NCBI GenBank assembly: GCA_021298395.1
Contig: JAJTFH010000008.1
Span: 35,868-99,867, forward strand
Length of the DNA stretch: 64,000 nucleotides
Direction: 5' to 3'
DNA from: Gemmatimonadota bacterium
Lineage (GTDB): Bacteria; Gemmatimonadota; Gemmatimonadetes; Gemmatimonadales; Gemmatimonadaceae
Part shown: positions 1 to 6,246 of the stretch, one piece after another
Layout of the letters: every line of letters starts with the position of its first letter
How positions within the stretch are numbered: the first letter of the stretch is position 1
Position numbers and translations under genes: made by a program
The notes under the pieces: generated by a model
What the model saw: the letters and a program-made list of their open reading frames with translations, nothing else
Databases searched by the model: none
Told to the model about the DNA's origin: nothing

Positions 1-2085
1 GGTGAGCGAGGTGCGCAGGAGCGTCGGCGCGCCCGGCGAGAGGTTGTTGTCGTTGTGGGCGGAGAACCAGTAGCGCGTCCCGGTCAGGTTCTCCGCATTG
101 AACTGCACCCGCAGCGACTCGGTGAGGGTGAGGAAGAGCCCCCCATCGAGTCGCGTGTAGGCCGGGAGGGTGACGGCATTCGTGATGGAGGCGTACTGAT
201 CGCCCTGATGCACGATGCCAAGTGCGGCGCTCACCCGGGGCGAGAGCAGCATGCGGTTCCAAAGGGACACACTGGTACGGGGCACGAGCGGCGCGCGACG
301 CCCCGCGGGCGCGGCGCTCGTCGTCGCGGTGATGCGGGCGTCCTGCAGCGCGAGCGCCCCGATCATCCGCCAGCGTGATGTCACCTCCCCCTGCACCGAG
401 AGCTCGAGCCCCTCGGCGCGCTGCGCGCCGGTGAGGACCACAGTCCCAGGCAGAGCACCCGGCGCCGTGGTATTGGTGCGATCGAGTCGGTAGAGCGCGG
501 TGCTGACGAGCAGCCCCTTCGTGGCCTGCCAGCGAGCGCCCACCTCGAGGTTCTCGAAGCGCTCCGGCTCGAGCCCCGCCCGCGTCAGGTCGAGGGTGCT
601 GAACTGCTCGCCGGATTGCGGGAGGGCGGAGGTGGTCCATCCGCCATAGAACGAGAGGGTCGGCCGGGCCGCCCACACGAGCCCGATGCGAGGGGAGAGC
701 ATGGCATCGGTCCGGTCGACGTCGCGTGACCCGGCGCGACGATCATCGACGGCCAAGGCATAGCGCTCCCACCGGAGGCCCGCGAGCGCGGTGAGCCGCT
801 CAGTGAGTTGGACCTGGTCCTGCGCCACGACCGCGAAGAGAGCGAGCGCGTTCGCGTTGTCGATGGCGGGGGTCCGGGAGAAATCGGGGACGAAGCGCCG
901 TCCGCGATCGGCGAGCGAGAAGGTGCCGCCCGTGGTGTTGATGCGGCGATTCTCACTCTGCTGACGTCCCCCCTCGATCCCGATCAGGAGGGTATGACGC
1001 CGACCGACGATCGTCGGCTCCCAGACGAGGTCGGTCTGCGCGAGGAGGTTGGCGCGATCGGTCGCACTGGTGTAGGCGGCGATCGCCACGGTCCCCTGTG
1101 ACGAGACGGCGCCTCCGGCGAAGACATTGTCATAGAACTTCCCGTAGTTCCCGTATGAGACGACGGAGCGCACCGCCACACCCGCTCGAAGCTGGTGGGT
1201 CAGCTCGGCGCGGCCCGTGGCGACATCGATCGCGCTCCGCGACCACTCAGGGTTCCCGAAGAAGGTCCCCATCGCACCGCGCCAGGGGAGCCCGTCGAGC
1301 GACGGCACCCCCCGATCCACGCCGCGGTCGTCACGGAACAGCTCCCCGCTGACCTCGAGTCGCGTCGAGGCGCCGAGCCTGATGCCGATCGCCGGCGCGA
1401 GACCGCGCCGCGAGATCGTCATCGCGTCGCGGAAGGTGCCACTCTCCTCGCTGACGGCATTCAGTCTCACGGCGACGCGCTCGTCGATGGCGTAGCCGAG
1501 ATCCCCAGCGATCCGGCCCTGCCCATAGGAATCGCGCACGAGATCGAGCGACCGCACGCGCTGGCCATCGGCGGTCTTCGTCACGCGGTTGAAGGCGCCG
1601 CCCCCGGTCCCACGTCCGAGTGTGAGCGCCGCAGGGCCTTGGATGACATCGACGCGTTCCACGTTGTAGAGGTCGCGCAGGTACTGGAGGTCGTCGCGGA
1701 GGCCGTCGACGAAGAAATCGGCCGTGGTGAGATTACCGCGCAGCACCGGCGCATCGCGATGCCCCTCCCCCTGCGCCATCGTGACGCCGGGCACATACCG
1801 CACGAGGTCCCCGAGCCCCGTCATCGCCTGGTCGTCGATCACCGCGCGGGTGATCACCGTGACCGCCTGCGGGATCCGCTCGATCGGGGTCGCGGTACGA
1901 GTGATGGAGCGCAGGGCGAGCGGACGATACGTGCGTGGGACCCCGATCACCTGGACCGACGAGAGAGGCTGGGCCGTGGTATCCCCAGTCGCCCGACGGG
2001 TGGAATCACCGGTCACCCCCCCCTGCTGCCCATGAAGGAGGAGGGGGGCCACGACCAATCCAGCCCGAACCAGATAGCCTATCAA
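1..2085 (-). CDS. TonB-dependent siderophore receptor (3' end missing)
   Basis: This is an outer-membrane receptor that would import ferric siderophores using TonB energy. Reading the minus strand gives 695 codons with no stop before the window edge. The order is a hydrophobic signal region, a plug domain (TPIERIPQAVTVITRAVIDD, then DLVRYVPGV, RDAPVLRGN and ERVDVIQGPAAL) and a long beta-barrel with aromatic strands. Near the edge is the conserved late-barrel stretch VQFNAENLTGTRYWFSAHND, so only a few tens of residues should be missing. I chose the TTG start at 2083-2085 because AAGGGA lies 6-7 nt upstream and the hydrophobic leader follows directly. A promoter and a Fur-like dyad lie upstream, which fits iron control. 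The siderophore type cannot be told from the sequence. Confidence 0.93.
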   Translation of the reverse strand, partial: MIGYLVRAGLVVAPLLLHGQQGGVTGDSTRRATGDTTAQPLSSVQVIGVPRTYRPLALRSITRTATPIERIPQAVTVITRAVIDDQAMTGLGDLVRYVPGVTMAQGEGHRDAPVLRGNLTTADFFVDGLRDDLQYLRDLYNVERVDVIQGPAALTLGRGTGGGAFNRVTKTADGQRVRSLDLVRDSYGQGRIAGDLGYAIDERVAVRLNAVSEESGTFRDAMTISRRGLAPAIGIRLGASTRLEVSGELFRDDRGVDRGVPSLDGLPWRGAMGTFFGNPEWSRSAIDVATGRAELTHQLRAGVAVRSVVSYGNYGKFYDNVFAGGAVSSQGTVAIAAYTSATDRANLLAQTDLVWEPTIVGRRHTLLIGIEGGRQQSENRRINTTGGTFSLADRGRRFVPDFSRTPAIDNANALALFAVVAQDQVQLTERLTALAGLRWERYALAVDDRRAGSRDVDRTDAMLSPRIGLVWAARPTLSFYGGWTTSALPQSGEQFSTLDLTRAGLEPERFENLEVGARWQATKGLLVSTALYRLDRTNTTAPGALPGTVVLTGAQRAEGLELSVQGEVTSRWRMIGALALQDARITATTSAAPAGRRAPLVPRTSVSLWNRMLLSPRVSAALGIVHQGDQYASITNAVTLPAYTRLDGGLFLTLTESLRVQFNAENLTGTRYWFSAHNDNNLSPGAPTLLRTSLT

Positions 2086-2104
2086 AACAGTCCCTTTGCA
2101 TAGA

Positions 2105-2119
2105 TGAGAATCGCTCTCA
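2105..2119 (-). promoter_or_regulatory. Fur-like operator
   Basis: The dyad TGAGAATCGCTCTCA resembles the TGAGAATCATTCTCA form of the Fur box seen in many Gram-negative bacteria. It lies just downstream of the predicted transcription start of the TonB receptor, where bound Fur would block transcription. No fur gene lies in the window, so the regulator is inferred. Confidence 0.5.
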
Positions 2120-2133
2120 ACTGCTGACTATGG

Positions 2134-2163
2134 ATTCTATTTAATCCCGATAGAATCAGTCAA
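2134..2163 (-). promoter_or_regulatory. Promoter of the siderophore receptor
   Basis: On the minus strand TTGACT (2158-2163) and TAGAAT (2134-2139) are separated by 18 nt. They match the sigma-70 consensus at 5 of 6 positions each. Transcription would start near 2127 and give a leader of about 40 nt before the TTG start. The spacer region also carries an inverted repeat (GATTCTAT at 2133-2140, ATAGAATC at 2150-2157). Confidence 0.6.
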
Positions 2164-2164
2164 G

Positions 2165-2193
2165 TTCATATGGACCGCATGCCGCGCTATCTT
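2165..2193 (+). promoter_or_regulatory. Putative promoter of the tRNA-Ser pair
   Basis: TTCATA (2165-2170) and TATCTT (2188-2193) lie 17 nt apart, about 36 nt upstream of the first tRNA-Ser. The -10 belongs to the TANCTT type seen at other starts in the window. It lies back to back with the receptor promoter. Confidence 0.4.
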
Positions 2194-2229
2194 CTTGACC
2201 TGGCGTCGGACCCGATTCAGGACCCGTCG

Positions 2230-2312
2230 GGAGGGTTGGCAGAATGGCTATTGCAGCGGTCTTGAAAACCGCCGTCCGAAAGGACTTCTGGGTTCGAGTC
2301 CCAGGCCCTCCG
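2230..2312 (+). tRNA. tRNA-Ser (anticodon TGA)
   Basis: The acceptor arms GGAGGGT and GCCCTCC pair around a cloverleaf with anticodon stem GCGGT/ACCGC, loop CTTGAAA (anticodon TGA), a long variable arm typical of class II tRNAs and the T arm CTGGG-TTCGAGT-CCCAG. The discriminator base is G at 2312. CCA is not encoded, so a CCA-adding enzyme must finish it. Confidence 0.95.
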
Positions 2313-2448
2313 CTCTGCAGCACATCCGCGATCGTGTGCCGTCCCAGGACGCCGGATACCACGCGACGCCACCATCAATCGCCTTGCCCCGCCCTCTCCC
2401 TCGCGTGATATTGCGATTCTGTGGCGCGCAGAACTCCGACGCCAGAGA

Positions 2449-2539
2449 GGAGACGTGGCCGAGAGGCTGAAGGCGACGGTTTGCTAAACCGTTATACGGG
2501 CTTAAACCTGTATCGAGGGTTCGAATCCCTCCGTCTCCG
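2449..2539 (+). tRNA. tRNA-Ser (anticodon GCT)
   Basis: The acceptor arms GGAGACG and CGTCTCC enclose a class II tRNA with anticodon stem ACGGT/ACCGT, anticodon GCT, a long variable arm and the T loop TTCGAAT. The discriminator is G at 2539 and CCA is not encoded. The 136 nt between the two tRNAs show no gene, so the pair may be cotranscribed. Confidence 0.95.
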
Positions 2540-2543
2540 TGAC

Positions 2544-2578
2544 ACGGGCTCGTCGGTGTTCCTCACCGGCGGGCCCGT
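2544..2578 (+). terminator. Hairpin between tRNA-Ser(GCT) and gltX
   Basis: Arms 2544-2558 and 2564-2578 form a 15-bp stem with two G-T pairs and a 5-nt loop. It begins 4 nt after the tRNA. Only a weak T-rich stretch (TTCTCTTG) follows, so it may be a terminator, an attenuator before gltX or an RNA-processing signal. Confidence 0.5.
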
Positions 2579-2596
2579 TCTCTTGACCCGACCCCG

Positions 2597-4060
2597 ATGA
2601 CCGACGCTCGTCCCCTGCGCCTCCGCTTCGCCCCCTCCCCCACCGGGTACCTCCACGTGGGTGGGGCGCGGACCGCGCTCTTCAACTGGCTCCTCGCCCG
2701 TCGCACCGGCGGCCAATTCCTCCTCCGCATCGAGGACACCGACAAGGCGCGCTCCACCGACGACTCCACCCGCGCGATCTTCGAAGGGCTCACCTGGCTC
2801 GGACTCGACTGGGACGAGGAGGTCGTCTTCCAGGGGGCGAACCTCGAGCGCCACCGCGCCGATGCCGCGAAGATGCTCGCCGCTGGCGCCGTCTACCGCT
2901 GCTTCTGCACCACCGACGAGCTCGCGGCGCGCCGCGCCGAGGCGGAGCTCCGCAAGGAAGCCTTCAAGTACGACCGCCGCTGCGATCGCCTCCCCCCCGC
3001 CGAGGTGGAGCGCCGCGTCGCCGCTGGCGAGCCCTTCGTCCTCCGCTTCCGCGTCCCTGCCGGCGAGACCACCTGGCACGATCTCGTGCACGGGCAGATC
3101 AGCTTCCCGAACAAGGACATCGAGGACTTCGTCATCCTCCGCTCCGACGCGACGCCGATCTACAACCACGCCGTCGTCTCCGATGACATCGCCATGGCCG
3201 TCACCCTCGTGATGCGCGGCGACGATCACATCTCGAACACCCCGAAGCAGATCCTCCTCTACGAGGCCCTGGGCGCGCCCCTCCCGCAGTTCGCCCATCT
3301 CCCGATGATCCATGGGACGGACGGGAAGAAGCTCTCCAAGCGCCACGGCGCGACGGCGGTCGGCGACTATCAGCACCTCGGGATCCTCCCACAGGCGATG
3401 GTGAACTTCCTCGCCCTCCTCGGCTGGTCGCCGGGGGGGGAGTTCGAGGAGGTGATGACCCTCGATCAACTCATCCACACCTTCTCGGAGGATGGCCTCC
3501 TTCGCAAGGCGAGCGTCTTCGATCCCAAGAAGCTCGAATGGATGAATGGGCAGCATCTCTCGCAGCTCCCACTCGCCGAGCTCGAGCCGCGCGTGACGCC
3601 GGCCCTCGTCGCGGCGGGGTATACGACCGCCGAGTATCTCGCGACGCATCACGATTGGTATCGCACCCTGCTCGACCTGCTGCGGGTTCGTTCCCGCCTG
3701 ATCGACGACATCGTGCGCCAGGCGGGGCCCTACTTCGTCGACGCGATCACCTATGATCCCGAGGCGGTGGCGAAGCAGTGGAAGGAGCCGGCGGTCGTCC
3801 TCCCGCTCCTGACGGCGACGCGCGAGACCTTGGCGGCGCTCCCCGAATGGACCCCGCCCGTGATGGAGGAGGCGCTCCGCCAACTCGCCGAGGCCAAGGG
3901 GGTCGGTGGCGGAAAGATCTTCCAGCCGCTCCGTGTCGCGCTCACCGGCCTCACGGTCTCACCGGGGATCTTCGATGTGATGGTGCTCTTGGGCCGCGAG
4001 CGCACCCTCGCGCGCATCGCCTCCGCCGAGGACCATCTGGAGACGCTGGCCTCGGCGTGA
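2597..4060 (+). CDS. gltX: Glutamyl-tRNA synthetase
   Basis: This enzyme charges tRNA-Glu with glutamate using ATP in the cytoplasm. The 487-aa length is usual for the family. The class I HIGH-like motif PSPTGYLHVG lies at residues 13-22 and the KLSKR motif at 245-249. The C-terminal third matches the helical anticodon-binding region. The ATG start lies 18 nt after the upstream hairpin and has no clear ribosome binding site. The stop overlaps the GTG start of the LexA-like gene, so the two are probably cotranscribed. From the sequence alone, use of the enzyme for tRNA-Gln charging cannot be excluded. Confidence 0.96.
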   Translation: MTDARPLRLRFAPSPTGYLHVGGARTALFNWLLARRTGGQFLLRIEDTDKARSTDDSTRAIFEGLTWLGLDWDEEVVFQGANLERHRADAAKMLAAGAVYRCFCTTDELAARRAEAELRKEAFKYDRRCDRLPPAEVERRVAAGEPFVLRFRVPAGETTWHDLVHGQISFPNKDIEDFVILRSDATPIYNHAVVSDDIAMAVTLVMRGDDHISNTPKQILLYEALGAPLPQFAHLPMIHGTDGKKLSKRHGATAVGDYQHLGILPQAMVNFLALLGWSPGGEFEEVMTLDQLIHTFSEDGLLRKASVFDPKKLEWMNGQHLSQLPLAELEPRVTPALVAAGYTTAEYLATHHDWYRTLLDLLRVRSRLIDDIVRQAGPYFVDAITYDPEAVAKQWKEPAVVLPLLTATRETLAALPEWTPPVMEEALRQLAEAKGVGGGKIFQPLRVALTGLTVSPGIFDVMVLLGRERTLARIASAEDHLETLASA

Positions 4061-4725
4061 CCACCCGCGCGCCGCTCACCCCCGCCGAGCGCGCGGTCTA
4101 TCACCTGCTGATCGACCACCTGGCGGAGCATACGTTCCAGCCGAGCGTGCGCGAGATCGGGCGTCAGCTCAGGATCCCCTCGACGAAGACGGTGACCGAC
4201 CTCCTCGCGAGTCTCGAGGCCAAGGGGTATGTGCGGCGCGGTGGGGGACGCTCGCGCGGGGTCGTGTTGCTCGGATTCGCTGGGGGGGTGGGGACGATCC
4301 CTGTTCCGGTGATGCGGATCGCGACCGAGGCCGCGACCGAGGCCGCGACTGAGGCGGCGAACGCCGCGGATCGACCGGTGAGTGACTCGCTCATCCTCTC
4401 CCATCACCTCACGATGGATCGCACCCTCGTCCCGAGCGAGGAATCGTTCCTGCTCGTGCACGATGGTGCGGCGATCCCTTCGCATGGGGTGCACCCCGCG
4501 GACCTGTTGCTCATCGATCCGAGCGGGCGCGCGACCGATACCGCGCTCCTCGCCGTACGGGTCGCGGGTCGGATCGACGTCCGACCGTTGCTCGAGCGTG
4601 GCGTGATCCTGCGGCTCGGTGGGGCGACGACGAATGATGAGCTGCGCCTCGGCGTCCGAGACGACTACGCCGTGCTTGGGGTGGTGGCGGGCGTGATCCG
4701 CTCACCGGGAACGACGGGTCCCTGA
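4057..4725 (+). CDS. LexA-like regulator with a degenerate protease domain
   Basis: This 222-aa protein has the LexA layout: an N-terminal winged helix (residues about 4-70, LTPAERAVYHLLIDHL then PSVREIGRQL) and a C-terminal S24-like half ending VLGVVAGVIRSPG. The residues needed for self-cleavage look lost. The catalytic Ser (GxSM in LexA) aligns with Ala in HDGAAI, the catalytic Lys (VKR) with Arg in DVRPL, and the Ala-Gly scissile bond with RIATEA. It is therefore likely a DNA-binding regulator that RecA cannot inactivate by cleavage. The GTG start overlaps the gltX stop. Three copies of a 12-bp repeat form the linker. True LexA function is doubtful. Confidence 0.8.
   Translation: MTTRAPLTPAERAVYHLLIDHLAEHTFQPSVREIGRQLRIPSTKTVTDLLASLEAKGYVRRGGGRSRGVVLLGFAGGVGTIPVPVMRIATEAATEAATEAANAADRPVSDSLILSHHLTMDRTLVPSEESFLLVHDGAAIPSHGVHPADLLLIDPSGRATDTALLAVRVAGRIDVRPLLERGVILRLGGATTNDELRLGVRDDYAVLGVVAGVIRSPGTTGP
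4321..4356 (+). repeat. Three tandem 12-bp repeats in the LexA-like gene
   Basis: GCGACCGAGGCC occurs twice in a row, followed by the variant GCGACTGAGGCG. Together they encode ATEA three times (residues 89-100). They lie where LexA has its cleavage site, so copy-number change would alter the linker without a frameshift. Confidence 0.9.
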
Positions 4726-4747
4726 GCGTCGGCGCACCCGCGCGACC

Positions 4748-5620
4748 TTACGGCGGCGTGGTCCCCGCGCGCCGGGCCTCCTCCGCCTCCTTCCGCTCCC
4801 GCTCCTTTCGTTCGCGTAGCGCCTTCACCGCGCGATAGAAGTCATCATCGCGCTGCCGCCGCTCCGCCTGCTCGATGATCTCGGAGCGCATCGCCGTCAG
4901 TCGACGGGCCCGCTCCGTATCCATGTTCCCTGGCGGGATGTTGAGCGGGAGCAACGCCAGCAGCGCCGTGGGAATCGAGAAATCCCCGAGCCGGATCATC
5001 CCGCCGTCGAGCCCGTACTTCTTCCCATTCCGCTCGAAGACCCAACTCGGTACGGTCGAACCCGGGGGAAGCCGACGGAGCGAATCCACATACGCCGCGC
5101 CGAAGGCATCGACGATCGCTTTGAGCGAGTCCGCACGCGTCATCGGGCGATACGGCCCCTCGATGTAGTCGCCGGGACGCGCTGGCGCGAGCCAGAGACG
5201 CGGGTCGTTGAAGGAGGGACGGATCCCCTGCGTGGGCCCGCCTCCACCGACCAAGGGCCCTGTGCCGCCCGAGGGCACTCGTGCTGGGCCCGACGGCTCG
5301 GCGATCCCGACCGGCACATCACCTGGCGCGACGATCGGCGCGGATGGCTCGGTCGGCGTGATCGGTGAGAGCGGACGGTCATCTCCCCCATCCCGTTGCT
5401 CGACGCGGCCACGCGCCACGCGCGGCACCGTGTCGACCGCGACGAAGCGGAGACGCTCCTCGCGGACCTCGCTGGACTGAAAGGCGTCGTACGCGATCGG
5501 GACGGCGATCGCCGATCCGAGGACCACGAGGAAGAGGAGCTGCAGGACGACCGCGATGAGCGACGCGCGCGGATCGCTCCCGCGCGTCGGGATCAGCGTG
5601 AATCGTCCGCGCGGCGTCAC
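4748..5620 (-). CDS. Membrane-anchored protein of unknown function
   Basis: I do not recognise this 290-aa protein. It has a short cytoplasmic N-terminus, one membrane segment (about residues 17-40, SLIAVVLQLLFLVVLGSAIA), a Pro/Gly/Ser-rich linker to about residue 130, a periplasmic part and a highly charged C-terminal helix rich in Arg, Glu and Lys. The topology resembles TonB-like or energy-coupled periplasmic proteins, but no TonB C-terminal domain is visible. The GTG start at 5620 overlaps the upstream hydrolase stop as GTGA, which favours it over the ATG at 5656. The gene ends 22 nt from the convergent LexA-like gene. Confidence 0.6.
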   Translation of the reverse strand: MTPRGRFTLIPTRGSDPRASLIAVVLQLLFLVVLGSAIAVPIAYDAFQSSEVREERLRFVAVDTVPRVARGRVEQRDGGDDRPLSPITPTEPSAPIVAPGDVPVGIAEPSGPARVPSGGTGPLVGGGGPTQGIRPSFNDPRLWLAPARPGDYIEGPYRPMTRADSLKAIVDAFGAAYVDSLRRLPPGSTVPSWVFERNGKKYGLDGGMIRLGDFSIPTALLALLPLNIPPGNMDTERARRLTAMRSEIIEQAERRQRDDDFYRAVKALRERKERERKEAEEARRAGTTPP

Positions 5621-6231
5621 CCCGCGGCCACGACCGGGTTGCGCACGCGGCTCCACCCGGGGATCTCGACCTCGACCACGTCGCCTGGGGCGAGCGGACC
5701 GACCCCGGCTGGCGTCCCCGTGATCACGAGGTCCCCCGGCTCGAGCGTCACCGCCTGCGAGATGAAGCTGATCACCTCGGCGATCGGGAAGATCATCTCC
5801 GCGCTGCGCCCGCGCTGCCGCTCCTCCCCGTTCACGCGGGTGATCACCTCGAGTGCGGCGAGGTCGGGCGTCCCCTGCCGCTCGTCGCCGATGGGGCAGA
5901 AGGTGTCATAGCCCTTGGCGCGCCACCACTGCGGATCGCTCTTCTGGAGATCGCGCGCGCTCACATCGTTCACCGCGACCACGCCACGGACCGCCGCGGC
6001 GCAGGCGGCTGGCGAAGCCTTGGTCAACCGCTGGCCGATCACGAGGCCGATCTCCCCCTCGTAATCGATGCGTCCGATCCCGGCGGGGAGGGCGATCGCC
6101 TCCCCCGAGGCGATCACCGAGGACGGAGGCTTGAGGAAGATGACGGGCGTGGTGGGGACCTCGTTGCCGAGTTCCTTGGCATGCTCGCGATAGTTCCGAC
6201 CGACGCAGAGGATCTTTCCGGGAGTGGGCAT
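5617..6231 (-). CDS. Fumarylacetoacetate hydrolase family protein
   Basis: This 204-aa protein matches the small FAHD1/YcgM type of the fumarylacetoacetase fold. Such proteins act as acylpyruvases or oxaloacetate decarboxylases on C-C bonds of 2-oxo acids. The metal-binding motif DYEGEIGLVIG and the conserved VNDVSARDLQ and GDLVITGTPAGVGP stretches are present. It has no homogentisate-pathway neighbours, so a housekeeping role such as oxaloacetate clean-up is more likely than tyrosine breakdown. TAGATT lies exactly 6 nt before the ATG, which suggests a leaderless transcript. The stop overlaps the next gene. Confidence 0.85.
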   Translation of the reverse strand: MPTPGKILCVGRNYREHAKELGNEVPTTPVIFLKPPSSVIASGEAIALPAGIGRIDYEGEIGLVIGQRLTKASPAACAAAVRGVVAVNDVSARDLQKSDPQWWRAKGYDTFCPIGDERQGTPDLAALEVITRVNGEERQRGRSAEMIFPIAEVISFISQAVTLEPGDLVITGTPAGVGPLAPGDVVEVEIPGWSRVRNPVVAAG

Positions 6232-6237
6232 CTGAGC

Positions 6238-6243
6238 AATCTA
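6238..6243 (-). promoter_or_regulatory. Putative leaderless -10 box (TAGATT)
   Basis: TAGATT on the minus strand is followed by GCTCAG and then the ATG of the hydrolase gene. A start 7 nt after the hexamer would fall on the A of the ATG. No Shine-Dalgarno sequence is present. It lies in the 15-nt gap after the preceding helicase gene. Confidence 0.4.
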
Positions 6244-6246
6244 CCC

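Noticed and set aside
2492..3883. 463-codon open frame opposite gltX
   Set aside because: The composition is Glu/Arg/Gly-rich without any domain, and gltX on the plus strand explains the region.
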